From Hericium rajendrae (taxonomy: Eukaryota > Basidiomycota > Agaricomycetes > Russulales > Hericiaceae), in the NCBI GenBank assembly GCA_033439255.1, contig CM065885.1, positions 2,294,001-2,358,000 on the forward strand: 64,000 nucleotides of DNA, read 5' to 3'. A program made the position numbers and the translations under genes. The notes below the pieces were generated by a model. It was not told the origin of the DNA and did no database searches. It saw only the letters and a list, made by a program, of their open reading frames with translations. Shown in pieces: positions 12,358 to 23,687 of this stretch (position 1 is the first letter of the stretch; the number at the start of each line of letters is the position of its first letter).

Positions 12358-12728
12358 CAGCACAAAGACGGGAGCAGTGTATATCGGGGTATATGGGTAC
12401 GAGCCAATGCTCGTATTCGCGACGTGTTGAAGGGCTATAATTAGTTAGATAGTACTAGATACCGTTAGACACTGTTCGAAAATGTTATTACAGAATCTGG
12501 CCAAAAACCCATCCGAGAAAAGACCGCGTTCAGAATACACACGACGTCACTCGATTTCGTCTCGATTTCAATGGATACTGCAATATATGCGTGCCTGGTA
12601 CAAATCTCTATTGCAGCACGGCAACACGGTCCTTACGACGGTGCTCGACGCCATTCGATTTTCACCTAGAATAGCACCTAATTCTATCGCGATCCAATCG
12701 TTCAAAGCCACTCGTTGTTGTTCTATGG
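12358..12728. other. Subterminal region of E, left copy
   Basis: About 370 bp between the stop of accessory gene 1 and the terminal repeat. No gene. The mirror is 12,838-13,208 in the right copy. This is where transposase-binding subterminal sites would be expected, but no clear short repeat was found. Confidence 0.4.
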
Positions 12729-12751
12729 GTCTAGAGTGGGTTTCCACTGGG
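12729..12751 (-). repeat. Terminal inverted repeat of E, left copy, inner end
   Basis: Ends in GAGTGGGTTTCCACTGGG. It is identical to the mirror at 12,815 and differs from the outer end at 45,191-45,213 by one transition (TTCC versus TTTC). Confidence 0.85.
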
Positions 12752-12814
12752 CGGCAGAGCTAACCCTCGCTCGGAATCACCCTGTGTGCCATGTCAGCAA
12801 TCTCGCCAATCAAC
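12752..12814. other. 63-bp spacer at the palindrome axis: reversed target-site flank
   Basis: The reverse complement of these 63 bp matches 60,002-60,064 at most positions, where the same sequence runs on without a transposon. The spacer is therefore flanking host or repeat DNA trapped between two element ends. Its left edge (CGGCAGA) is the reversed target duplication of the left copy. Its right edge joins the right copy's terminus with no matching duplication. Confidence 0.85.
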
Positions 12815-12837
12815 CCCAGTGGAAACCCACTCTAGAC
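12815..12837 (+). repeat. Terminal inverted repeat of E, right copy, inner end
   Basis: Starts CCCAGTGGAAACCCACTC. It pairs with the outer end at 45,191-45,213. Confidence 0.85.
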
Positions 12838-13208
12838 CCATAGAACAACAACGAGTGGCTTTGAACGATTGGATCGCGATAGAATTAGGTGCTATTCTAG
12901 GTGAAAATCGAATGGCGTCGAGCACCGTCGTAAGGACCGTGTTGCCGTGCTGCAATAGAGATTTGTACCAGGCACGCATATATTGCAGTATCCATTGAAA
13001 TCGAGACGAAATCGAGTGACGTCGTGTGTATTCTGAACGCGGTCTTTTCTCGGATGGGTTTTTGGCCAGATTCTGTAATAACATTTTCGAACAGTGTCTA
13101 ACGGTATCTAGTACTATCTAACTAATTATAGCCCTTCAACACGTCGCGAATACGAGCATTGGCTCGTACCCATATACCCCGATATACACTGCTCCCGTCT
13201 TTGTGCTG

Positions 13209-15702
13209 TTAGTTGGCACTTTCGACTACTGTTGCCATAGATTTCGCTCTCTAGAAGCGACCAGCATCCAAATTAGAATAGGGATCACTATGTATAATGA
13301 CGAAAATGATACGCACCAGTTCTGCCTCCATTGCCTCAAATTTCTGTCGACCACATGTTAGATTCTCATTCATGGACCGAGCAAACACCTGAACGCCAGC
13401 GAAGAGCTCACCTTGCGCTTGTGGACGGGAAGTTTGACCCAATACTTGTTGAACTTGCTTTTGAGTCCCTTCGGGTCAACGGTGTCCTTCCATTCCCTAG
13501 CACAAAGGTGGCTGCAACGAAAATGCAGTCAGTTACTGTTCGAAGCAGTGGAGTCAAGAACTGACAATGTGTCGATGGCATTTGGATCGATACGCATGCC
13601 GTAGGAACGGCCGCCGCCGACCTTTTCCTGCTGCTGTTGAACACCGCTGCTACCTGCAGCCAGTTCATCGTTCGAGGGGACGTTGGCTGTTGAGTTTATT
13701 TGTTCAACCAACTGTGAGACTGGGTACCTGAACAAGCAAGGTACGCACCTATATTTTCTCGACGTCGTATTTGCTCGGGCCCAACCGCACTCTTGTCTCC
13801 AATGCTGGTGTTCGTGCCGGCACCGGTACCCACGTCGAGGGCCAGCCCAACAGCCACGGTATCACGGCCAACTCCTGCAGCAGCATCCTCACTTCTAGTC
13901 GTGTCCTCCTGGCCACCATCGGCAGGGCGCTCACCGGCGGAATGGCCGTTTGGATCTGGTTGGATCAAAAAGCTTATTAGAAAGTTTTTGAGTGAGTCCG
14001 TGAAATTAAATTCACCAGTTCCAGCCTGAGTCACCGCTGGGGCGTGCTGTATACGGAGGGCAAAACCGTGCGGCAGGGCCAGAGGAGATCATCAGCTTCT
14101 GCACCAAAGTTGTCACTACGTAGACTTACCACTTCAGTGGCCTGTTCGGGGCTGATCTGATTGCGAGTCGCATCTGAGTCGTCACCAGGAGCAGGGGACA
14201 TGGCTGGTACATTGGGTTCAATGCAGATACCTGCGCTGTTGGCAAACAAGCAGTTAGTATTAGCTGAAATGGGAGAACCAACACGCACGTTGGATCATTC
14301 GGCTGCAGATGGCAGAGATATGCAAACATTAGTCCTTGTAGCAGGCACAAAGGATGTGATGAAGCACTTACGAGCATGATATCCAAGTTCATGGGCACCG
14401 GCGATGCGGGCGAAGTTGGGCTCGAGGCCATTACCGTGGGCTCCTCGGATCCTGGCGATGGTGGAAGTGGGCCGACCACACCGCAGGTGCGGCTGACTTG
14501 GCCCGTTTCTTTTTCAGGGTGGTTACCGATTTTGCACGCTTGCGTCGCTTCTTGCTGTCACTGACTTCACCATCCGGCAGATCACCCATGTCCGAGTCCT
14601 CGCCATCAGAGTCCGAGTCATCCAATATTGATGAATGACTGTTGCGAGCATGGCGACTTTTCCACCAGGACGGATAATTGTCCGTAGCCAGTTGGTCTGC
14701 CTTCCAGTCGTGCTCGCATAAACGGAGCTCTGGGAAGTTGCGGGCCATCTCGATCAGGTAGAACTCATGAGAATTGTAGTTAGCTCGGCGCCACGTGGAT
14801 GGCGCCAGGCTGGCACTCAACAATTGTTCCCAAATACTCCGCATCGTCCGTCGCATGTCTGCAGCTCGGTGACCATTGATCTGTATCCCTCGCTGGTCCT
14901 CAATATACCTTGCTTTGACGTTGACGCCTTCTGATGCACGCTGGCTACCCTTCAGACCCGGCGCATAGTCAGCGCCGGTTGCGTTCTTCCTTGTCTTCTC
15001 CACCTCGTTCCAACTCTGTTTTGTCCAAAAGTTGACGTGAGGATAATCAGCGCGGTCAAGCACGGGCTGCCGCTCAAGTTTGGTTAGTGATGCGCTGGGG
15101 CTGCTGGAGGGGTTGGCGCCGAGAGCGTTGTTCGAGTCGAGTGACAAGGTCGAAGGGGATTCACTTTTGATGCGGGTCCCAGACATCTGGAGGGCAAGCC
15201 TGGTAGGGGACAGCATGTAGACTAGATGTCGATAAGGAGCTCGAAGACTCACCTTAATGCTTCGTTCTGCGCAGTTGCAGCAGCCAACGCCTTTTCCAGA
15301 CTTTGCTTATCTTCGAGCAGCCCGCCGTAGTGCACGTTGCGGCTATAAACCAGGTCGGCGTGACTAGCTTCAGCCAGGAGATAGAAGCTACGGGCTTCTG
15401 GACCAGATGCAGGAGTCTGTCAAATTTTGAATCAGCAAAGGGATGGCTGAGAAATAAACTGAAGACACTACCATAGACCTAGATGGGGTCTCGAATTGCA
15501 TGGATGAAAATTGCGGTGGAGCAGATCCCCCATTCCCGTGGAATTGGGTGGTTCTTCCCATCACACCCAAGTCAACGTCAAGCAGCGGCGATCGTCCGCA
15601 CGGTGGATAGAAACGTGGAGGAAGATGGAGAGCAGGCGAGGCATCGCGGAGAGCAGAAGGCCTTGGTTTGCCCCATAGTTCGCTCATGTTCTCTTGATCC
15701 AT
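13209..15702 (-). CDS. Accessory gene 1 of E, right arm (unrecognised, multi-exon)
   Basis: Mirror of 9,863-12,357 and nearly identical. It keeps the C that the left copy lacks (frame NVPSNDELAAGSSGVQ is open) but has lost one base near 14,484, after KSAAPAV, which shifts the frame in the middle exon. Each arm therefore carries a different single lesion in the same gene. It is read away from the element's interior toward the palindrome axis. Confidence 0.55.
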
Positions 15703-15964
15703 TGGAGGTGATAGAGCGAGAGGAAGCTCGTCTAGTGGATGAGAAAATTGTGCGCACGAGGCACCAGTTGGCATCCGCTGTCTGTTTGTTCATGTTTCTG
15801 CTGGGCGGGTCCCGGTGGAGCTACAAAGTAGTTCGAAGGAAACAGGATAGGACTATCATATTCTGGAATTAATCTGCTTGCCTCTGCGACGAGGGCTTGA
15901 GGCAAGAGAAACTGTCCAAACCAAGATTCCTGTCCCGCACAACTCATCGAAGGTCTGCGTGGCA

Positions 15965-16131
15965 GGACAGATGAGGACGAGGCTCACCCAGTCCCAAATG
16001 TCACAACCGCTGCACGGGCTGTTCTCCGATGCATCCCTGGTTCGTGGCATTGCATCTTGGAGATGGCCGCACAATCCATCAAGACATGACCGAAGAAGTC
16101 AAGAAACACCGTGAGATTGAGGTAGACTAGC
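15965..16131 (+). other. Possible small Cys-rich exon, right arm
   Basis: Mirror of 9,435-9,600. It encodes the same KCHNRCTGC motif and ends at the TAG at 16,129. Confidence 0.3.
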
Positions 16132-16215
16132 AAGTATGAGTCTAACTGCCGTTGGGCATATTATCTGGTTGGCATTTATGCATATGCAGCAACAAATATA
16201 TTTGATGCAGTCTAG

Positions 16216-17351
16216 GTGAGCTGTTTGGCCATTGTACGACGTCAGGCGGACTCACTAGATCTCACGGTGACGCAGGGGCCCCTCTTTTCATGGAAACGAC
16301 CGCTAAATTGCCATATGCAAGGGCGTTCGCATCAGTCCCTCCTCTCTGTCGACCACCTTTGGTCTGCCGGAGAGGGTGGTATCAAGGTGATGCCCTGTGG
16401 AACGTGGTGTTCTCGCCTGATGTAACTCAAAGGGAAACTCACATGGTCTCATGTGGGCGATATCCCGCTGTATCGAGGACAAGTCGGCTTGAGCATATGG
16501 TATTAAGTGTTGCGCTCGTACGTACGTACATACCGGCATACTTATGGTACCAAAGTCAATGATCTGCTTGATGTTGGGGGCATGTTTGGTCCGAGAGAAG
16601 CACGGCAAGCAGCGGGGTGGACCCACAGCACGCCTCGTGTACGTACCTTCCCCTTTGACTTCATTATCACACATCTGCATCAGGGAGTTGCTATTCCTCC
16701 CGCTACGTCTTCTCACCTTTCTCCTTCTACCTGCCTGGTACAACCTGCACCAGCTGCCGCGGTTCACTTCACTGGTCCACCAGGATCCTTGATCTGCCCA
16801 AAGTATGTGATCTTCGCAGTCTCAGTCCTATCTACTCAAGCAGCTTTTTTCACAGATAGTCCCCGGACCACATGACACACATCTCAAAGCCGGCTTCAGA
16901 GTCAGAGCATGTAGGACATGACCTCAACGTGGGGAATGTGACATGTGTCGGCGAAGCAGCCCAGATGTCCCGCACGCGTTCGCTCTGGCAGGCGGCAGAT
17001 GAGCGAACAGAGAACGGCCATCGGATCATCCGAATCCCCTTGCCGCCGCTGAAAGATGGCAAGACCTGGGAGCTGGATAAGATTCAGATCCATCGGAAAA
17101 GGAATCAGGTGTTGCATGTGAATGTGGATGCTTGGGAGCTGCTGCCCGGATGTCGGTGGAATGAAGGTGAGCATCGACGTCCTGTTGGCATACACCTTTA
17201 GCTACCTGATTAAATTCAATCTTACAGGGTTTCTGACCTGGTCATTCGAGCTGGCAACTCATTGCGTGGCCATTCCATCCAGCAAGGTACAACTTCATCT
17301 ACATGAAGGGATCCTCCTCATCTCGATACCTCTCCTTCCCCGCTTTCCACA
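16216..17351 (+). pseudogene. Accessory gene 2 of E, right arm (split by the LTR element)
   Basis: Mirror of 8,217-9,349. It contains the same RIIRIPLPPLKDGKTWELDK exon and intron. The retroelement entered at TCACG (17,352-17,356), separating this part from the last exon, which continues at 36,367-36,542 with FICWKHEPCHISQDMHYF. The gene cannot be expressed as one unit here. Confidence 0.45.
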
Positions 17352-17356
17352 TCACG
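17352..17356. repeat. Target-site duplication of the LTR element, left
   Basis: TCACG, repeated at 36,362-36,366. Confidence 0.9.
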
Positions 17357-17946
17357 TGTGACACGACGGTCTACAGAAGGTCGGGACTCCTCGCGGGTTC
17401 TAACGGACGGCGTGACACCTGAGGTGTAATCGGTACTCGCGTTCGAGCGAGGCACCTGGACGTGGCTGAGAGAGCGGCCGAGCTCGACTTGGCCTAAGTC
17501 TCGCAGCACTCGGAGCGACGCTAGTTCGAAGGCTTCCCTCGACGCTAGTTCGCTCGGAGGAACAGAGACTCGTAGTCGCGTCCTGACAAGGCAACGCTTG
17601 GTCGCGTTTGGCTCTGTGGGCGCGCTCTTCGACTTCTCTTTTTGGCAGCTTCGGAGGAGCGCTTCGATGAGCGCTCGTCAGAAGCGAGGCGGAACGGAAA
17701 TCGAGAGCGACGAGAAAGAGGAAACGAGACCGGAAACGAAACGAATGAATTCAAGATAAGATATCGTCTTCTACCAACAACCAGATGACTTTGTACATGC
17801 AAGACAAGGTTCAGAGTCCGAAAGCAACTGTACAGTAGGCTAGCCGAGGCGTGGCGGGACTAACGCATCGAGCGCTCGGCGCCGCTCCCGGCCCGGGCGC
17901 TCCGAGAACTCGCTTCGGGCGTCCTCCGCTCCTGCGATCCGCTACA
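17357..17946 (-). repeat. 3' LTR (left)
   Basis: 590 bp. On the plus strand it starts TGTGACACGACGG and ends GATCCGCTACA. A G-rich tract (minus strand AGGGGGGCTT) just inside at 17,947-17,956 is the likely polypurine tract. Confidence 0.95.
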
Positions 17947-17982
17947 AAGCCCCCCTAGTCCCGGTACGCCGAGTCGCAGACG

Positions 17983-20312
17983 TCAAGAAGGTGGCGGAGG
18001 CGGCCCGTCTGGAAAGGAAATATAGGGAACGGCAGAGGCCGCAGGATATAAGGCGACCAGCTCTAATGCGCGCTGTGCCCCCCCGGCACCGTCGGCGTTC
18101 CCCAAAGCACGCTCGGCGGAGGGTAGGGCACGTCGAATATTGCGCCCCCAAGCACGATGGGTCAGGTAGAGGTCACGACCAGCGGCGAGATCACGAAGCC
18201 GCTGTTGAAACCAGAACTCCAGCTCCGCACGCCATTCGCCCGTCCAGGCTACGCTATTCTCCCACACAACAAGATCCGGCCACAGGCTCACGTTGGTCGT
18301 GCAGCCAACGAGGGCGGCGGCCTCACTGTCGGATGGCAGGTCGCCGACACATGGCGCGGGGACGTCGTGAAGACTGCCATGGCCCTGGATGAGGATCGTG
18401 GAGGAAGGGCCCTCGAGCACGGAACGGAGAAGATCGGGCGGCCCGTAATGAAGGGCGAGGCGCCAGGCGAGCCCGCCGCGAAGCAGCCAATGGCGGGCGT
18501 GGGGCCGGGCCAGCAAGGACGCCAGCATGGCGACGTACTGGGCGACGGAGGGGGAGGCAGACGAGGCCCACGCGGAGGTCAGGGGGTCGGGGGACGGCGG
18601 GGCGGAGACCGCGAGGCCGGCTGGGCGAGGCACTCGCCAGGCGACCGTAATGCCGCGTTGCAGGAGCCAACGCAGCAGCTCCCCCAGGTCCTCGGTGGGA
18701 AAGTCCTCGCGGCGAGCACCAACACGCAGCATGGTGCGGGGAGGGAAGAATAAGGTGCCTGAACGCGACGACGGGGGAAACACGGGGACGGACACAGGAC
18801 CGTCGACGCCGGAGACACCCAGGGAAACCGGGGCGACCGGGTGGACAGGGCGGAGGCGGTCGCGCAGAGTCGTCGCAGACGGAGTCGCGGAGGAAGCGAA
18901 GAGCGATGTCGCCGCGGAGCCCGTGGCGAGGGACCTGGTGGGCGTGGCAGCAGTGGCGGGCACGGCGAGCGGCGCGGGAGTGGGGCCGGAGGGTGGCGAC
19001 GCGGAGCGCATGCGGGCGAGGAGACCTGGACGCCCAGAGGACGCAGAGGACGGCCCAGCTACAGCGCCGAAGTCGACGGCCTCCGCCTGAACTTCGGACT
19101 GCAGCAGGGACGGGTCCATGCGTTGGGCGAGGGACGCCGTGGTGATGCGGGACTCCAGGGGCAGCCGCGGCGGGGCGGCGGTGACGGAGTTCCGCAGCGC
19201 AGGCGTCCCGCGCCGCGGCCAACCCGCGTCGACGGGAGGACGACCGGGAGGTTCGCGCATGCGACGCTTGACGCGGGTGGCGGGCTCGGCGGCGGAGGAC
19301 TCACTGCGGGGACGACCAGGGGGCGTCGCCGAGGGAGCCGATGCCGCCGAGGGGGCCGGCGCTGGGGAGGGAACAAGCACAGTGGCAGCGGGCGGCGGCG
19401 TTGCGGCGGGGGCGGCGGGATCGGGGAGGCGAACGGCCGCTGGCAGCCCGAAGGATTCGTCGTCGTCGTCGCCGAGGTCGATCTCGGGTTCAGGCGAGGG
19501 CGACCGCCGCGGCGGAGGGGAAGCGCGAGACTTCCCTTTGGAGGAGACCGGGGCGGCCGGCGCGTCGACGACCATGGGGACGGGAGGCGGAGCGACGGTA
19601 ACGAGGTTCGCGACATGCGGGCCGGAGGCGCGGGCCGCGGCGTACGCGGCCAGCCAGTCGCGCTCCGACGTGGATCGGTCGGCATCCGGCAAGAACTCCC
19701 CGGCGATGAACGTTGCGGTGCCCGGAGACGGCCAGTTCTCCAGCAGCCGGAATTGGGCGAGGAGATAGGGAAAGCGATGGACGGACACGGACTCGTAGTG
19801 CAGAGCGTGGCGCGTCGGTTGGACCCGGTACTGGTACTCGTTGAACGTGGGCAGGGCCGGGGAGGTGCGCGAGGGGCCGGCACGGGAATCGGCAGCACGG
19901 AGGCGATCGGCAGCGTCGAGGTGGCGCAGCCTGCGGCGCTCGAGGAGGTGAGCCTCCCAAGAAATGGCCCGACCGCGCTTCGGATGCAAGGCGCAGATGT
20001 GATCGAAGCCGGGCCCATTGAACATATGGGCCCAGAAGTAACGGACGGGGACGTTGTGAGACAAGAGGACTTGCAAGTCGGGGATGTCTGCCTCGGGCGC
20101 ATGGAGGTCAACGACCGTGCCCGCGGTGCCGATGTGGGGAAAACCCCAGCTGTCGACGCTGCTAGCCCAAGAGGGGGCCGAGCGCAATGGTACCGCGGCC
20201 CAGTCGTCTCCGGTATGGCGCAAGAGCCAGAAGACGTACCCGCGCCATTCGAGAACGCCGTCACTGATCCGCTGCAAGAAATCGATATGTTCGGGGACAG
20301 TGCGCAGGGTGA
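17983..20312 (-). CDS. Extra 3' coding region of the LTR element, main part (unrecognised)
   Basis: A minus-strand open frame of about 780 residues between X1 and the 3' LTR. The first 200 residues look globular (EHIDFLQRISDGVLEWRGYV, FWLLRHTGDDWAAVPL). A long Pro/Ala/Ser-rich linker follows, and a second folded part contains LSHNVPVRYFWAHMFNGPGF and TTNVSLWPDLVVWENS. I see no signal peptide, membrane span or envelope motif and do not recognise the family. Related coding stretches lie at 23,243-23,687 and 26,814-26,991, beyond the inserted X1 and X2, so the region is broken by insertion. Confidence 0.6.
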
Positions 20313-21054
20313 CATCAGAGAAATATGTCACTGGTATATAACACTATATTAGCTACATAGCTTTCCTAGGTCCATAGCTGTCCTCTTTTATACATAGCAG
20401 TCAAGTAATCTATGCAAAGCTATCATAGCTTGCCATAGCTGCCATAGCATAGGGCATAAGCTACATAGTCATCATAGCATAGAGTATAAGCTATCATAGC
20501 TGTTATAGCTATTATAGTATAAGAAGCTATAGAAGCTATGCCAACTATATACTATATCTCCATTATTATATTATATCTAGCTAGTCAGTGTTATATCTAT
20601 CTTATATTACCTCTATCAAATATATTGTTTCAGCATATAATAGAAAAAATATAATAGATCCAATAATCTTATATTTTAAAGTCACAAACATTAATTTTTT
20701 TTTTAAAACAAAGTATATTTTTCATATAATTTTATTACGGAACATAACACAAGCTACAAAAGATACTAAGTAACTACAAAGATACTAAGTAACTACAAAG
20801 ATAACAAACTTACAATAACTATAAAAAGCATAAACATAAATAAGAAAAGACATTAGTATGAAAAGATAACATAAAAGCTTACCAAACTAATAAAAAAGCG
20901 AAACCCTACAAAATAACTCAAGACATCAGTATAAGAAGATATAATAAAACATACCTAGTAAGCACACACAAGTACTATACCAAGGAATAAAGACATTAGC
21001 ATCAGATATAAGAGACGGAGAATAAAAGCTTACCTTAATAATAAAAAAGAAAGC

Positions 21055-21150
21055 AACAACAACGAACAAGAAAGGAACAACGACGAGCAAGAAAGCGACA
21101 ACGACGAGCAAGCGACAATGACGACGACGAGCAAGCGACAACGACGAAGT
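21055..21150 (-). repeat. Minisatellite in X1
   Basis: Short tandem units of AACGACGAGCAAGCGACAA type, related to the X2 minisatellite but with fewer copies. Confidence 0.7.
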
Positions 21151-21199
21151 GTCGACGTGGCAGAGGATGGTGGGAGGTAAAGAGCAGGAGGTAACGCGC

Positions 21200-21235
21200 G
21201 TCGTGCATGCCTTATATACGAATCCCGGCCGGAGC
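21200..21235 (-). promoter_or_regulatory. TATA-like motif in X1
   Basis: On the minus strand GGGATTCGTATATAAGGC, matching X2. It points toward 20,313, that is toward the main 3' coding region of the retroelement. Confidence 0.45.
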
Positions 21236-21660
21236 CGGGATTTGTGGTTGCCGGGCGCTTGCCGACAGTCGCATCAAAGACTGGGCGCCAGACTTAAGTA
21301 ACGAGACTTTGTTACCCAGGGATGCAACATATAGTAAATAGCTCGAGGTCTCATTAATTCTGGTTTTATGTACAATAGATAGCTTCAGCCTTTTTAATCT
21401 AATTTATACGATTTTATTAGACTTGTGGGGGCTCGAAAACCAAAGCTTCGCTCGTTCGGTGGCTGAAGCACCGAACACGCGTCGAAGTTCAACGTTCAAC
21501 TCGTATCATCACTACTCACTTACCCCTCCTTCTCCCTTCTCTTCTCTCCTCCTTCCGACACTCTCCCGTCAAACCGAAGGCCGAAGGAGGCAGAAGTATG
21601 CAAAGGGTCCCTCAGGTGAGTAAAAAAAGACTCTCGTTGTATCTATTCGTGCTAACGTCG

Positions 21661-21701
21661 AGAGTATCGCCCGAACGTCGTTCGAGCGATACTCTCCAAT
21701 T
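21661..21701. repeat. Strong hairpin in X1
   Basis: GAGAGTATCGC pairs with GCGATACTCTC, and an inner CGAAC pairs with GTTCG, making an almost fully paired hairpin of about 38 nt. Confidence 0.75.
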
Positions 21702-23242
21702 CCTTCCCTCTCCCGCGCCTCTCCCTTCCCCTCGCCTCCCGCCGCCGCCTCTCCCGCATCGACCCGTCCTCCAACATCGCCGCCATGTCCATACGGCTTG
21801 GCGTGCCGTCTCCAACGACCACGACCACGACCACGACCACGACCGCGTGTGCTGGCGCACACCCAACGCCGGACAACACGTACGTCAGCCCGCTACTTCG
21901 CGCACGGGCTCCACCCCTTCCACATGGCCCCGCCGTCCCACCTACGGCGCTGCTGCCTGGCGCATGGGGCAGGCATGCTGCGCGCGGCTCCCCGTCTCGC
22001 GTACGGCCGGCGGATTGTGCGCGATCCCGTCGTGGGGCGTGCGTACGGCCCCGCCAGCAGAGCACAACACGGGACGGGCGCGCATACGTGCACGTCGTGG
22101 TCATGCGCAGGCACGTCGTATCCCGACGCCTCCCACGCGGGCCTCACGCTTCAAGCTCCGCACCGCCCTCCCTCTCCCGCGTGCGGCCATCGCGCCTCGC
22201 GCGCAGGCTTCCCGCGTCGTGCACGGGCACGCGGCAGTGGAACGACTCGCCATGCCCCCCGCGCCGTGCGCTTCCGGCGCGCAGGCCCTCCGCGTCATGC
22301 ACGGGCCTGCTGCGTCGCGTATGCCTCCGCCCCTCGTGCACGGAGGCCGCCGTAGCTCGACGCTTCGCGCACACCTCGCGGGCCTCGTGCACCCGCCGCA
22401 TATCTTGCGCCACCGCACGGGCCTCGCGAGGCCTGCGACACCTCGCACACTCCCGCCGACGCCTCGCGCATGCCCGCCGACGCCTCGCATACGCCCACCG
22501 CGCGTCGCACGTCCCCAGTCCCCAGCACCTCCCGCCTCCGCCGCGCGGGCCTGTCACGTCGCACACGGGCCCTGCCACGTCGCGCATGCCCCGCATGCCC
22601 GCCTCCCGTGCCTCGCACTCGCGCACGGGCCCGCCGCCGGCCCCCGTCTCGCACCGCCTTCGATGCCCCGCAACTGGCCTCCGTGCCTCGCCCGCACATC
22701 CCGCTGCCTCGAGCGCGGCACCTCGAGCCGCCCACCAACGCCTCGCCCTTCCCCCGGTGCACCTCTCGCACGGGGCCGCCGCCTCTCGCACTCGGCTGTC
22801 GCATCGCGCCGCGCCTCGTGCGCTTGTGCAACTTGTCGCACCCGCCAGTGCTATCGTGCCTGCGTGCGACTCCACCTGTGCACGCCGTGCGCGCCTGCGA
22901 TATTCGTACTTGTAGTGTACTTCTCTGTAGTAGTAATTATATTTAATATAATTGATTTTGACTTTGAATATTTCGCACCTAAGTACCTAATAGATTTGAC
23001 ATAGTCCTACTAGTACTAATAGTACTCATAGCTCATGTTATTAAGTATGATGCACTATATATTTCAAACTGCCGGCTATGAAAGCTATGATAACATCATA
23101 TAACTGACACTAGTAGCTATGGAAGCTATAGAAGCTCTCATAGCTCTACATAGCTGGATAAGCAAGCTTCATAGCTCTGATAGCTCAGCCATAGCACCCA
23201 TAACTTTACCTGCAGCTATATAAGAAACAGATTTCTCAGATG

Positions 23243-23687
23243 GATGGACGACGACCAGGGGGGGATGTCGGGCAGAGTCACAGCGACGCCAAGAAAAAGG
23301 GAAAGCTGTTTGCCCACCGTCATGGCCTCCGTCATATCACGCTCCAGTCCGCGCACGCGCTCCGGCACGATGCGCGCTACGCCGTTGCTGAACTCGACGA
23401 CCAGGTCCCGAACGGCATCCTCGTCGTAAAGCCAGGTGCGGCGGTTGAAGCGGGTGGGGAGGGGACGGTAGGCCAGCCACGGGCGCTGCGGGTCGTGCCA
23501 GCGCGGGAAGACGCGGTGAGGCTCGCTCCAAGGAATGGCCGGGGTGCGGAGGACGTCCAAGGAGAAGGGAGGGTTAGACGGGGGCGGGCCGATGGTGCAC
23601 ATAGGGTCAGGGCAAAGGTCACCGAAGGCGACCCACTGACCGGCGAAGCGGTCGACGGTGAGGACGGGCAGGTGGTGACCCTGGCTG
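23243..23687 (-). other. Extra 3' coding region of the LTR element, middle stretch between X1 and X2
   Basis: About 445 bp of coding-like sequence on the minus strand, including PPFSLDVLRTPAIPWSEPHR and FNRRTWLYDEDAVRDLVVEF. It is isolated between the two inserted elements. Unrecognised. Confidence 0.55.

Larger units (their letters stand above)
1..12751 (-). mobile_element. Element E, left copy (Plavaka-like DNA transposon, cut by window edge)
   Basis: This is the left arm of a giant inverted duplication. From its inner terminus at 12,751 (GAGTGGGTTTCCACTGGG) to base 1 it is mirrored by the right copy at 12,815-17,356 and 36,367-41,123. It holds the dioxygenase gene, the captured glutamate dehydrogenase fragment and two accessory genes. 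The transposase end should lie beyond base 1. Relative to the right arm it has a 3,309-bp insertion at 3,288, one extra 151-bp tandem unit, and it lacks 22 bp inside the dioxygenase gene. These differences explain nearly all of the length difference between the arms. Confidence 0.85.
20313..23242 (-). mobile_element. TIR element X1 inserted in the LTR element
   Basis: About 2.9 kb with ends CATCAGAGAAAT (left) and ATTTCTCAGATG (right), flanked by a GA dinucleotide on both sides. Next to one end lies CACTGGTATATAACAC and next to the other CTTATATAGCTGCAGG. Both subterminal zones (20,345-20,580 and 23,030-23,220) are packed with AGCTATG/CATAGCT repeats in both orientations. The core has an AT-rich part, a CGACGAGCAAG minisatellite and a GC-rich block. 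No transposase was seen, so it is probably non-autonomous. Its sister X2 lies 445 bp away in opposite orientation. Confidence 0.75.

Noticed and set aside
17983-20312. Retroviral envelope gene at the 3' end of the LTR element
   Set aside because: No signal peptide, membrane span, cleavage site or fusion motif. Position alone is not enough.
18323-20352. Plus-strand frames opposite the retroelement 3' coding region
   Set aside because: Shadow frames of a GC-rich minus-strand coding region, with no independent motifs.
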